A stretch of DNA of 12,497 bases from Kiritimatiellia bacterium (GCA_017412325.1 JAFPYE010000175.1:1-12497); one strand, 5' to 3'. Shown: positions 1 to 7,831, numbered from the stretch's first letter. The notes: a model not told the origin generated them from the sequence alone. Translations and numbers: made by a program.

Positions 1-1358
1 CCGATCGCCTTGATGAGGTCGTCGATGCGCTGGAACGCGAGCGAGGTCAGGTTCAGCTTCTCGCGGATGAACTCGACCATGCTCGCGTAGTCGGGGCTGT
101 CGGGATCCGTGTACTTTTCGAGGTTCGCGTCCTCGCCCTCGTGGCCGCGCACATACCGCCGCGTGATGAGGTCGTAGACGCTCTTCGAGCGCGAGAAGTT
201 GAGGAAGAGGCACGGATAGACGAGCGGCGGGCACGCGATGCGCATGTGCGTCTCCTTGCAGCCGAGCGAATAGAGCCGCGCCGCCTGCTTGCCGAGCTGC
301 GTGCCGCGCACGATCGAGTCGTCGCAGAAGACGAGCTTCTTGTCCTTGATAAGCCCCGGAATCGAGATGAGCTTCATCGAGGCGACGTGCTCGCGCTGCT
401 TCTGGTCCTGCGGCATGAACGAGCGCGCCCACGTCGGCGTGTACTTGACGAACGGCCGCGAGAACTTGATGCCCGCCTCGTGCGCGTAGCCGAGCGCGTG
501 CGACGTGCCCGAGTCGGGGATGCCGCAGGCCGCGTCCGCGACCGTCGGCGTCCGCCGCGCGAGCGCCCCGCCGCAGCGGTAGCGCGTCATCTCCACGTTG
601 CGCCCCTCGTAGGACGAGGCCGGATAGCCGTAGTAGACCCAGAGGAACGAGCAGATCGCCATCTTCTCGCCCGGCGCGACGAGCGTGATGTCGGCCTCCG
701 GCGTCAGCTCCGCGACTTCGCCCGGCCCCAGGTCGCGCACGTATTCGTAGCCGAGGTTCGGCAGCGCGCAGCTTTCCATGAGCGCGATCATCGCGCCGTC
801 CTTCTTGCCGAGGATGATCGGCGTGCGGCCCCAGCGGTCGCGCGCGGCGTAGAGCCGCCCCTTCTCGTCCACGACGAGGAGCGAGCAGCTACCCTTCACC
901 TTCGCCTGCACGTACTTGATGCCGTCGATCAGCGTGTCCTGCGTCGCGATGAGCGCGGAGACGACCTCCGTCGGCCCGACCATGCCGCTCGTTGTGGAGA
1001 ACTGCAGCTGCATGTGGCTCGTCCGGAACAGCTCCTCCTTCAGCTCCTCGATGTTGGAGATGAGCCCCACGGTGACGATGGCGAACGTGCCGAGCTTGGA
1101 GCACATGACGAGCGGCTGCGGGTCGGTGTCCGAGATGACGCCGATGCCGACCGCGCCCGCGAAGCGCGAGAAGTCGCTCTCGAACTTCGACCGGAACGGC
1201 GCGTTCTGGATGTTGTGGATCGAGCGCTGGAAGACCCCGTCCGGCTTGAGGACGGCCATGCCGCCGCGATGCGTGCCGAGATGAGAATGGTAGTCCGTGC
1301 CGAAGAACAGATCGCTCACGCAATCCGCCTTCGAGATCACTCCGCAAAATCCGCCCAT
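1..1358 (-). CDS. purF: Divergent PurF-like amidophosphoribosyltransferase (3' end cut by window edge)
   Basis: Class II glutamine amidotransferase fused to a phosphoribosyltransferase; PurF makes phosphoribosylamine from PRPP and glutamine, the first step of purine synthesis in the cytoplasm. The start is the ATG at 1358, with GGAGG four bases upstream. About 452 residues are visible and the frame is open at the left edge, so the C-terminus is missing. The PRT half is convincing: IPDSGTSHALGYA, then the PRPP loop VFCDDSIVRGTQ at residues 343-354 (D346, D347), and ESCAL at 195-199. The N-terminal half keeps a possible nucleophile, Cys5 in MGGFCG, which would need removal of four residues. It lacks the usual HxRYxT motif (GIGVISDTDPQP at 71-82 instead) and the HNG oxyanion motif (TVG at 96-98). 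The PRT-domain match is strong, but whether glutamine is still used is open. It may be a PurF paralog. A promoter lies against the end of recJ, 33 nt upstream. Confidence 0.85.
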   Translation of the reverse strand, partial: MGGFCGVISKADCVSDLFFGTDYHSHLGTHRGGMAVLKPDGVFQRSIHNIQNAPFRSKFESDFSRFAGAVGIGVISDTDPQPLVMCSKLGTFAIVTVGLISNIEELKEELFRTSHMQLQFSTTSGMVGPTEVVSALIATQDTLIDGIKYVQAKVKGSCSLLVVDEKGRLYAARDRWGRTPIILGKKDGAMIALMESCALPNLGYEYVRDLGPGEVAELTPEADITLVAPGEKMAICSFLWVYYGYPASSYEGRNVEMTRYRCGGALARRTPTVADAACGIPDSGTSHALGYAHEAGIKFSRPFVKYTPTWARSFMPQDQKQREHVASMKLISIPGLIKDKKLVFCDDSIVRGTQLGKQAARLYSLGCKETHMRIACPPLVYPCLFLNFSRSKSVYDLITRRYVRGHEGEDANLEKYTDPDSPDYASMVEFIREKLNLTSLAFQRIDDLIKAI

Positions 1359-1384
1359 AGAACCTCCGTAAAAGTGAAAAAGAT

Positions 1385-1393
1385 ATTATATCA
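1385..1393 (-). promoter_or_regulatory. Extended -10 promoter of the purF-like gene
   Basis: On the minus strand TGATATAAT lies at 1393-1385, a perfect TATAAT with an extended TGn. The TGA is the recJ stop codon itself. The predicted start near 1378 leaves a leader of about 20 nt containing GGAGG at 1367-1363. No convincing -35 box is visible at 16-18 nt. Inferred from sequence only. Confidence 0.6.
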
Positions 1394-3097
1394 AATTTCC
1401 TGGGCCTTGAGGTCGACGAGGCGCAATTCGACGTGCGGTTCGCCGTAGGTCGAGACCTCGATCGTAAAGTAGACGTCGAACGGGTGCGCGGCCTTGCGGT
1501 GCAGCTCCTCGGCGACGCTGCCGTGGTTCCACCACACCCCGCGCGGCACGTCGGAGCTGTAGAAGAAGACCTGCAGGTGCCGCCCCTCCGCGCCCAGCTG
1601 CCGCGCCTCGCTCAGGTAGACGCCCTTGATGCCGAAGACCGGCTCGGGATTGCCCTCGCCGAACGGCTCCAGCTTCTGGACCCACTCGGCGAAATCGAGC
1701 GTCAGGTCGCGGCCCGTCACCCACGCGTCCACGTAGTCGACCCCCTGCGCCTCGCACGGGCCCGCCGCGCACTGCGCCGCACAGGCCGCGCGGAAGAGCC
1801 GCTTGAAGTCCTCGAACGCGCCCGGCTTGACCGAGAAGCCGCCCGCCGCCGCGTGCCCGCCGTAGCGCGTCAGCGTCGCTTCGGACGCGACAAAGGCGTC
1901 GCGGACGTTGTAGCCCTCCGGTGCGCGCGCGGAGCCGTGCCCGTCCACCGCAATCGCCACCGGCACCGCGCGGTCGATCTTCAGCCGCTCCATGATGCGC
2001 GAGGCGACGATGCCCGCGACGCCTTGGTGCGCGTTCGTGAGGTTGATCACCTGCGCCGGCGCGCCCGGCTCGATCTGCTCCATCGCGGCGTTCGTCATCT
2101 GCTGCTCGATCGACTTGCGCTCCGTGTTGCGCAGGTCGACTGCGAGCGCGAGCCGCCGCGCCTCCTCGCGCTCGTCGGCGAGAATCAGGTTCAGCGATTC
2201 GAGCCCGCTCGCCATCCGCCCCGACGCGTTGATGCGCGGGCCGAGGAGGAAGCCGAAGTCCTTGGCGTTCAGCTTCGGCGCCGTCGTGCGCGAGGCGCGC
2301 GCATAGAGCTCCTTCAGGCCGACCGGCGCCCACGCGTGGAAGCGGCCGAGCGCCTCGGACACGAGCAGGCGGTTCGGGCCCGTGAGCGGCATGATGTCCG
2401 TCACCGTCGCAAGCCCCGCCAGCACGAGCAACTCGCCGCCGATCTTGGGCCCCTCATAGAGCCCTTCCGCCTTCGCCGTCTCCAGCAGGTCCTTCGCCAG
2501 CAGAAACGCCACGCCCGCGCCGCAGAGCCCCTCCAGTTCCGGTGGCGCGGCGACCTTGGGGTTCACGATCGGGCACGCGGGCAACTCGTCGCCCGGCAGG
2601 TGGTGGTCGGTGACGACGACCTCGATGCCCTTCGCCGCAAAATCCGCGACTTCCTTGACGGCGTTGATGCCGTTGTCGACGGTGACGATCAGCTTCACGT
2701 CGGGGACTTCGGCGAGCAGCCGCGCGATCGACGCGGCGGTCATGCCGTAGCCCTCGGTCAGCCGCTCCGGGATGAACGGCACGGCCGACGCGCCCAGCGC
2801 GCGCAGCGCCTTCATCACGATCGCCGTCGCGCAGACGCCGTCGCAATCGTAGTCGCCGAAGACGACGATGCGGCTGCCCGCGCAGACGTGGAGCAGGATG
2901 TCCATCGCCGCCTCGCTGACGCCCGGCAGCGCCTTCGGGCTCGCCAGGCTCGCGAGCGACGGCGCAAAAAACGCGTCGGCGGTCGCGGGGGAAATGCCGC
3001 GGACGGCCAAGAGCCGCGCCTGCAGAGGCGAATAGCCCGCCGCAGTCAGCGCGTCAACGCAGGCGGCGTCGACGCGCTTCTCCTCCCACTGTGCCAC
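1391..3097 (-). CDS. recJ: Single-stranded-DNA-specific exonuclease RecJ
   Basis: 5'-3' single-strand DNA exonuclease of the DHH phosphoesterase superfamily, acting in recombination and repair. At 568 aa it is near the usual family length. DHH-domain metal motifs are in order: DYDCDG at residues 82-87, DNG at 141-143, TDHH at 163-166, then LCGAGVAFLLAK around 191-202 and GPRINASGRM at 286-295. The DHHA1 domain follows with HQGVAGIVASR at 357-367, GHGSAR at 386-391 and YGGHAAAGGFSV at 412-423. About 145 further residues fit the C-terminal OB-fold. The start codon is GTG at 3097-3095, since the MAQWEEK reading has no ATG nearby. It begins 6 nt after the ilvE stop, and its only visible ribosome site is an AAGG inside the ilvE 3' end, so it is probably co-transcribed with and coupled to ilvE. 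Confidence 0.96.
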   Translation of the reverse strand: MAQWEEKRVDAACVDALTAAGYSPLQARLLAVRGISPATADAFFAPSLASLASPKALPGVSEAAMDILLHVCAGSRIVVFGDYDCDGVCATAIVMKALRALGASAVPFIPERLTEGYGMTAASIARLLAEVPDVKLIVTVDNGINAVKEVADFAAKGIEVVVTDHHLPGDELPACPIVNPKVAAPPELEGLCGAGVAFLLAKDLLETAKAEGLYEGPKIGGELLVLAGLATVTDIMPLTGPNRLLVSEALGRFHAWAPVGLKELYARASRTTAPKLNAKDFGFLLGPRINASGRMASGLESLNLILADEREEARRLALAVDLRNTERKSIEQQMTNAAMEQIEPGAPAQVINLTNAHQGVAGIVASRIMERLKIDRAVPVAIAVDGHGSARAPEGYNVRDAFVASEATLTRYGGHAAAGGFSVKPGAFEDFKRLFRAACAAQCAAGPCEAQGVDYVDAWVTGRDLTLDFAEWVQKLEPFGEGNPEPVFGIKGVYLSEARQLGAEGRHLQVFFYSSDVPRGVWWNHGSVAEELHRKAAHPFDVYFTIEVSTYGEPHVELRLVDLKAQEI

Positions 3098-3103
3098 GGG
3101 GGA

Positions 3104-4129
3104 TCAAACCTTGACTTCATGGCACCAGCCGCGGGTGTCCTCGATCTCACCGTACTGGATGCCCTGCACGGTGTGATAGAGCTTGAGGAGCGTGGGATGC
3201 ACCTCGTCCGCGTTGGAAATCTTGATGACCTCGCTGCCGCGCGTGATTTCCCACACGGGCGTGATCACGACCGCCGTGCCGAGCGCGGCGACGGCGACGA
3301 AGTCGCGAATCTCCTCGTAGGGGATCGGGCGACGCTCGACCGTCATGCCGAGGTCTTCCGCCGCCTCGCGCAGCGAGAGGTTGGTGACCGAGGGCAGCAC
3401 CGAGCACGAATCCGGCGTGACGTACTTGCCGTCCTTCGTGATGCCGAGGAAGTTCGAGGTGGAGAATTCCTCCACGTACTTGTGCTCCTTCGCGTCGAGG
3501 TAGAGCTCGACCGGCCAGCCGTCGTGCTTGGCCTTCTCGTGCGCGAAGAGCGACGCGGCGTAGTTGCCGCCGACCTTGACGTCGCCCATGCCGTGCGGCG
3601 CGGCGCGGTCCCAGTCGTCGAGAATGACGGCGCGCACGGGCTTGAGGCCGCCCTTGTAGTAGGCGCCCACCGGCATCACCATCACCAGGAAGGTGTATTC
3701 CTTCGCGGGCGCGACGCCGATCTGCGGGCCCGTGCCGATGAGGAGCGGCCGGAGGTACAGGGAGCCGCCCGTCCCATAGGGCGGCACGAACTCCTCGTTC
3801 GCCGCGACGACCTTGTCGAGCGCGTCGAGGAACATCTCCTCGGGCACGGGCGGCATGACGCACCGGACGGCGGTGCGGTACATGCGGCGCGCGTTCTCCT
3901 CGGGACGGAAGATGACGATCCGGCCCGACTTCTGGCGGAAGGCCTTGATGCCCTCGAAGCATTCCTGCCCGTAGTGGAGGCAGCTCGCCCCGATGTGCAG
4001 GGTGATGTACGGATCCTTGACGAACTCGAACGCGCCCCACTTCCCGTCCTTCCACACCGCGCGGATGTGGCAGTTGACGTCGGAGAAGCCGAATCCGAGG
4101 TTCGCCCAGTCGATGTCTGTTCTTGGCAT
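3104..4129 (-). CDS. ilvE: Branched-chain amino acid aminotransferase
   Basis: PLP-dependent fold-type IV aminotransferase that interconverts leucine, isoleucine and valine with their 2-oxo acids, using glutamate/2-oxoglutarate. It is cytosolic, and 341 aa is right for the family. Visible landmarks are LHYGQECFEGIKAF near residues 51-64, SLYLRPLLIG at 123-132, the Schiff-base lysine K185 in GDVKVGGNYAAS, and the class IV signature around E221 (EEFSTSNFLGI). The ATG at 4129 is preceded by AAAGGAAAG at a good distance and an A/C-rich leader. The gene has its own extended -10 promoter and is followed at 6 nt by recJ. No leader peptide or attenuator of the leu/ilv type was seen. The specific substrate (branched-chain rather than another class IV aminotransferase) rests on the overall motif set. 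Confidence 0.94.
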   Translation of the reverse strand: MPRTDIDWANLGFGFSDVNCHIRAVWKDGKWGAFEFVKDPYITLHIGASCLHYGQECFEGIKAFRQKSGRIVIFRPEENARRMYRTAVRCVMPPVPEEMFLDALDKVVAANEEFVPPYGTGGSLYLRPLLIGTGPQIGVAPAKEYTFLVMVMPVGAYYKGGLKPVRAVILDDWDRAAPHGMGDVKVGGNYAASLFAHEKAKHDGWPVELYLDAKEHKYVEEFSTSNFLGITKDGKYVTPDSCSVLPSVTNLSLREAAEDLGMTVERRPIPYEEIRDFVAVAALGTAVVITPVWEITRGSEVIKISNADEVHPTLLKLYHTVQGIQYGEIEDTRGWCHEVKV

Positions 4130-4176
4130 TGTCTTTCCTTTTTTTGTTGTGTTGTTATTTTTGTTGGGAAATCGAT
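4130..4176 (-). promoter_or_regulatory. A/C-rich unstructured 5' leader with RBS of ilvE
   Basis: From the predicted transcription start to the ATG the minus strand is almost only A and C, with AACAAAAATAAC and CAACACAAC stretches, ending in AAAGGAAAG about 4 nt before the ATG. It is strikingly low in G and T in an otherwise GC-rich region, so it should stay single-stranded and favour ribosome entry. It shows no hairpin, riboswitch or leader ORF. Confidence 0.5.
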
Positions 4177-4183
4177 GCCAGAT

Positions 4184-4192
4184 AGTATATCA
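4184..4192 (-). promoter_or_regulatory. Extended -10 promoter of ilvE-recJ
   Basis: TGATATACT reads on the minus strand from 4192 to 4184, in an AT-rich island just after the lyase stop codon (4217-4219). The predicted start is near 4177. The candidate -35 hexamers at 17-18 nt (CACCTC, GCACCT) are poor, so this is called on the extended -10 alone. No terminator for the upstream lyase gene is visible, so read-through into ilvE is possible. Confidence 0.55.
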
Positions 4193-4216
4193 TATTTCGA
4201 TCCGAAGAGGTGCTTT

Positions 4217-7200
4217 CTATTCGAGATAGGTGCCGCGGAACCAGATCTTGTGTCCCTTCAGGTCCGGGCCGAAGTAGAAGCCGGGGTCGGTCGGCACGTT
4301 GTAGCCGTTGTTCTGGGTCAAGACGGAGATGCGGTAGACGGGGTCTTCGAGGAACGTGTGGAAGCGGTAGGGCGTGTCGTGCGGCGACAGGTAGACGCGG
4401 ATCGCCCGGTTGTCGCGGCGCGTCAGCAGGATTTCCTCGCGCCAGTCGCCGAAGAGGTCGGCGACGAGGCACGGGCAGCCCTTCGTGCCATGGTTGGAGT
4501 GGACGTTCGGCTCCGCGCCCTCCGGCCGCGCGTCGAGGTCTTCCTTGTCGACGAGCGCGCGCCCCTTCACCGAATAGCCCTTGATCACGCTGCCGCCCGA
4601 ATACGCCGAGCGCGTCAGGTCGCCCCGCCACCAGATGCCGAAGCGCAGGGTGCCGTAGTAGTTGTCCTTCGGGTTCGGCTTGGGCCCCATGTACCGCTGG
4701 CCCGTGAGGGCGGAGTAGATGCCGGTGTGCGCGCCGCCGAAGAGCTCCATCCCCGGCTGGTCGGGATCGATGTCCAGCGCGTTGCAGCTGCCGGTGTCGA
4801 TCGGCCCGTGCGTCCAGAAACGGATCCGCCCCGACTGCGCGTCGAAGAGCGTGACGCCGAACGGCGGCGCCTCGTGGCACGTCCACACCTGGAGCCCGCG
4901 CAGCGTCGGCGCGCCCTGGATGAGGTGGATCGCGTCGCCATGGCCCATGCCCGTCGTGTAGAGCCCCTGCCCGTCGTGGTCCACGACCATGTGGCCGTAG
5001 ACGATCTCGTCCTTGCCGTCGAAGTCCACGTCCCCGACGCGCAGGTTGTGGAAGCCCTGCCCGCCGTAGCCCCACCAGCGCGGCTCGTCAGAGCAGAAAA
5101 ACCACCGCTCCTTCAGCTTTTTGTCCACGAGGTCGTAGGCCGTCAGGCACGTGCGCGAGTAGTAGCCACGGCACAAGACGACGCTCGGATGCACGCCGTC
5201 GAGATAGGCGACGGCCCCGAGCATGCGGAACGCCTGGTTGCCGGGGTTGCGGCTCGACCATTCGCGGTTGATCGCCTTCTCGTCGCCGGCGATGCCGTCC
5301 TTGTCCGTCCCCGCCTTCGCGCGGGCGGTCGCCTCCTCGCGCCGTTTCGCGTCGCTGAGGACGTCCGGCTTGAACGGCACCGCGTCCACCGCCGCGCCCG
5401 TCGCGCCGTCGAATGCCGTCGTGAAGTTCCGCGCCCAGAGGATGTGCGCGCCGGGGACGGTCGCGCGCCAGTCCGTGAACGCGGCGGCCGTCGCCGGGGC
5501 GAAGACGCCGTCCGCGCCCTGCACGCGCCCCTTCCCGTCCACCGTGCCCTCGGCGGTGCGGCAGACGACCTCCGCCGTGCCGTCGCCGTCCATGTCGCAG
5601 ACCATGACGGGCACGTAGTGCGAGCCCGAGCGGATGTTCGGCCCCAAGTTGATCTTCCACAGACTCCTGTTCGTGCCGTCGAGCTTCACGCCCTCCAGCC
5701 ACGTGTCGCCCGTCTTGTGCCACGACGAATTGTCCGCGCCGTTGTCCGGCCACCAGATGACGACGAGTTCGTATTCGCCGTCGCCGTCGAGGTCGCCGAT
5801 GGAGCAGTCGCACGGATGGTGCGCGACGGCCGTGCCGTCGGGCATCTTCGTCTTCGGCGGCGGCGTGAGCGCGATGTCGAAGGAGCCGACCGGCGCGTTC
5901 GCGGGCAGCGTCCACGACCCGCTGACCTTGAACGTCGCCTCGCGCCCGCCGACGACGGCGCGCACCTCGTACGTCGTCGCCCGCCCCGTCCACGGCGTCT
6001 TGAAATAGGTGACGTCCGCAATCGGCGACGCGTTCAGCTTCGTCCCGTTTGCATAGACGTTGAACGCGATGTTCGTCGGGTCGCTCGACTTGTAGCGCCA
6101 GCCGACCATCACGTCCTTTTCCGTCTGCCGCACGGCGTAGACGCCGCGCCCCATGCGCTCCTTCTGCATGTGCTTGAGCTTGTAGCCGGTCGCCGGCTGC
6201 GGAAACGCGTCCGCGCCCACGTCCGTCGCGCCGGGGTTCGACTCGATCACCTTGGCGCCCGCCGCCTTGACGATGCGCCCGACGACGTTCGCCGAGACGC
6301 ACTTCAAGGTCGCGCCCTTCGCGAGCTCGATGGTGCCGCCCCACGTCGCCGCCGGGCCCAGGACGACGGTCGAGCCGTTGGCGACCGTCAGCTTGCCCGT
6401 CGCGCGGTCGCACGGATACTGGAGCCCGAGCGTGCCCTCGCCCGTCTTGACGAGGTTGCCGTCGCCCTCGAACGACGCGCGGACGACGAGCTGCCGGTTG
6501 GCGATGAGCCGGCTCGTCCCGCGCAGCTGGATCGGCGCGCCCGACTTCACGAACGTCGGCTCGAAGCTGAGGAGCGCGCCGCCCGAGAACACCACCTCGT
6601 TCGTCCGCGCCCGCGCGTAGTTGGAGTCGAACACGAAGCCGCCGGATCCCAGCGCGAACTGCCCGCCCGCGCCCAGCTCGAAGCGCTTTTCGCCGCCGAT
6701 GCCGCCCTGCGCGAGCACGCCTTTCGCGTAGAGCCGCTTTTCGCCGTCCGTGCCGATCACGATCCGCTCGGGAATCTCGTAGCCGAGGCGCAGCACCGAA
6801 TTCGTGTCGATGAACGCGCTGATCTTCTCCTTCGGCATCGGCAGCCCTTCCGGCCACGGCGCGTTGCCGTTCGCGATCTGGAGGAGCTGCACTTCGCCGA
6901 GCGCCGTGTCGTAGACGCGCCAGTCGTCGAGCTCCACGCCCTCGACCGCCGCGCAGCCGCCGCCCTTGCCCGCCCAGTGGAACGAGCCGAACGTGAACTC
7001 GCCCGCGAACCCGTCCGCCGCGAACTCGCGGCTTTCGCCCGCCTTCTTGCCGTCCACCCAGAGCGCCACCGCGCCGTCCGCGCCCTTCGTCACCGCATAG
7101 ACGTGGAACTGCTGGCCGAAGTGGACGACGTCCTTCATCGCGAGCAGCTTGCCGTCGGCCGCGCCGCCCCACCACTGGACGAGCTTGACGCCGCCCTTGC

Positions 7201-7645
7201 CCGTCGCCGCGAGCGCCAATGCGCGCGAGCCCTTGCCACGCGCCGTGCCCGAGCTCCAGATGATCGCGCCCTCGGCGTCGACGCCCTTGGCGATCGCGAC
7301 GATCGTCCATTCGTCGCCGAACGACATGTTGGTAATGTAGGGGAAAAAGCCGTTCGCGCCAAGCCGGAGCGCGCGCTGTTCGCCGCTGCGCGCCGCGACG
7401 TAGGAGGGGCCCTTTTGACGGAGCTTCGCCATCTGCCGGTTGTCGAACGCGCACGCCCGCTCGCCCGCCGAGTCGAGGGTGCCGTCGAACCTCAGCCGCA
7501 TCAGCGGCACCTGCCCGAGCTCGTCGAGTTGCGCGTTGTCGTCGTCCGTCGGCCGCTCGCCCCCCTGCGCGGCTGCACGCCACGCGCCGCAGACGGCACA
7601 TGCCGCCAGACACAGGATGCACAACCACTCGGTCCTCTTCTTCAT
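4217..7645 (-). CDS. Exported multidomain rhamnogalacturonan lyase (PL11)
   Basis: Polysaccharide lyase family 11 enzyme that cuts the rhamnogalacturonan-I backbone of pectin by beta-elimination. The protein is 1142 aa from the ATG at 7645. An export signal (MKKRTEW then a short hydrophobic run) contains LAAC at residues 13-16, a lipobox; signal peptidase I cleavage after AAA near residue 26 is the alternative. A LamG/concanavalin-like domain spans about 46-260. A beta-strand segment with GDGNLVKTGEGTLGL (394-408) resembles autotransporter-associated repeats. The PL11 catalytic region spans about 484-1142, with Ca-binding-type loops DLDGDG (618-623), DMDGDG (684-689) and DVDFDG (872-877), and the PL11-like stretch LCRGYYSRTCLTAYD. 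No Shine-Dalgarno precedes the ATG, and TATAAT ends only 7 nt before it, so translation may be leaderless. An upstream palindrome is shared with the oxidoreductase promoter. Rhamnogalacturonan specificity is a family-level assignment. Confidence 0.92.
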   Translation of the reverse strand: MKKRTEWLCILCLAACAVCGAWRAAAQGGERPTDDDNAQLDELGQVPLMRLRFDGTLDSAGERACAFDNRQMAKLRQKGPSYVAARSGEQRALRLGANGFFPYITNMSFGDEWTIVAIAKGVDAEGAIIWSSGTARGKGSRALALAATGKGGVKLVQWWGGAADGKLLAMKDVVHFGQQFHVYAVTKGADGAVALWVDGKKAGESREFAADGFAGEFTFGSFHWAGKGGGCAAVEGVELDDWRVYDTALGEVQLLQIANGNAPWPEGLPMPKEKISAFIDTNSVLRLGYEIPERIVIGTDGEKRLYAKGVLAQGGIGGEKRFELGAGGQFALGSGGFVFDSNYARARTNEVVFSGGALLSFEPTFVKSGAPIQLRGTSRLIANRQLVVRASFEGDGNLVKTGEGTLGLQYPCDRATGKLTVANGSTVVLGPAATWGGTIELAKGATLKCVSANVVGRIVKAAGAKVIESNPGATDVGADAFPQPATGYKLKHMQKERMGRGVYAVRQTEKDVMVGWRYKSSDPTNIAFNVYANGTKLNASPIADVTYFKTPWTGRATTYEVRAVVGGREATFKVSGSWTLPANAPVGSFDIALTPPPKTKMPDGTAVAHHPCDCSIGDLDGDGEYELVVIWWPDNGADNSSWHKTGDTWLEGVKLDGTNRSLWKINLGPNIRSGSHYVPVMVCDMDGDGTAEVVCRTAEGTVDGKGRVQGADGVFAPATAAAFTDWRATVPGAHILWARNFTTAFDGATGAAVDAVPFKPDVLSDAKRREEATARAKAGTDKDGIAGDEKAINREWSSRNPGNQAFRMLGAVAYLDGVHPSVVLCRGYYSRTCLTAYDLVDKKLKERWFFCSDEPRWWGYGGQGFHNLRVGDVDFDGKDEIVYGHMVVDHDGQGLYTTGMGHGDAIHLIQGAPTLRGLQVWTCHEAPPFGVTLFDAQSGRIRFWTHGPIDTGSCNALDIDPDQPGMELFGGAHTGIYSALTGQRYMGPKPNPKDNYYGTLRFGIWWRGDLTRSAYSGGSVIKGYSVKGRALVDKEDLDARPEGAEPNVHSNHGTKGCPCLVADLFGDWREEILLTRRDNRAIRVYLSPHDTPYRFHTFLEDPVYRISVLTQNNGYNVPTDPGFYFGPDLKGHKIWFRGTYLE

Positions 7646-7652
7646 GGCAAAA

Positions 7653-7661
7653 ATTATACCA
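7653..7661 (-). promoter_or_regulatory. Extended -10 promoter of the rhamnogalacturonan lyase
   Basis: TGGTATAAT reads on the minus strand at 7661-7653, with a perfect TATAAT and TGn extension. Normal spacing puts the start at about 7646, one base before the ATG. The hexamer 17 nt upstream (GTGTGG) is a poor -35, and the 14-bp palindrome abuts that position, as expected for an activator-dependent promoter. Confidence 0.65.
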
Positions 7662-7681
7662 AATCCGCCGCGCGACCACAC

Positions 7682-7695
7682 TACCCCATCGGGTA
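7682..7695. promoter_or_regulatory. Candidate operator 1 (palindrome upstream of lyase)
   Basis: TACCCCATCGGGTA on the plus strand is an inverted repeat with arms TACCC and GGGTA, extended one more pair by C7681 and G7696. It lies 22 nt (spanning palindrome-adjacent C7681 to the -10) upstream of the lyase -10 box, centred near -42 from the predicted start. A near-identical element at the same distance precedes the oxidoreductase gene. It is read as the site of a dimeric transcription factor; the protein is unknown and not encoded here. Confidence 0.6.
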
Positions 7696-7700
7696 GGATA

Positions 7701-7729
7701 TAAAAACGAAAACCCCCGCGGAGGGGGTT
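7701..7729 (-). terminator. Rho-independent terminator of tRNA-Asn
   Basis: On the minus strand AACCCCC, a five-base loop, then GGGGGTT form a 7-bp perfect stem (7729-7723 with 7717-7711), followed by TTCGTTTTTA (7710-7701). It begins about 10 nt after the tRNA CCA end and lies just before operator 1, so it separates tRNA transcription from the lyase gene. Confidence 0.85.
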
Positions 7730-7739
7730 CGCCTTTGAT

Positions 7740-7814
7740 TGGCTCGGGTGGCTGGATTCGAACCAGCGACCAATTGATTAACAGTCAACTGCGCTACCAC
7801 TGCGCCACACCCGA
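7740..7814 (-). tRNA. tRNA-Asn (anticodon GTT), CCA encoded
   Basis: The minus strand folds as a complete 75-nt tRNA. The acceptor TCGGGTG pairs with CACCCGA; the D arm is GCGC-AGTGGTA-GCGC; the anticodon arm is GTTGA-CTGTTAA-TCAAT with GTT at 7782-7780; the variable loop is TGGTC; and the T arm is GCTGG-TTCGAAT-CCAGC. Discriminator G is followed by an encoded CCA. It lies between the oxidoreductase and the lyase, on the same strand as both, with its own promoter and terminator. Confidence 0.98.
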
Positions 7815-7831
7815 ACGTTCAAGTGGCGCAT

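Noticed and set aside
7646..7681. Upstream GTG start for the lyase at 7681
   Set aside because: It would put the -10 box inside the coding region and twelve residues before an obvious MKKR signal peptide.
1433..7696. A 2087-codon open frame on the plus strand opposite recJ, ilvE and the lyase gene
   Set aside because: It is exactly antisense to three well-supported genes. Its product is a low-complexity Arg/Ala/Val/Asp mix with no domain. Strong GC bias at third codon positions removes stop codons from the opposite strand; similar long antisense frames oppose the other genes too.
7681..7696. CTACCCCATCGGGTAG as a transcription terminator hairpin
   Set aside because: No T-run follows on the minus strand, the true terminator lies just upstream at 7729-7701, and the same palindrome recurs at a fixed distance from another promoter, which fits an operator better.
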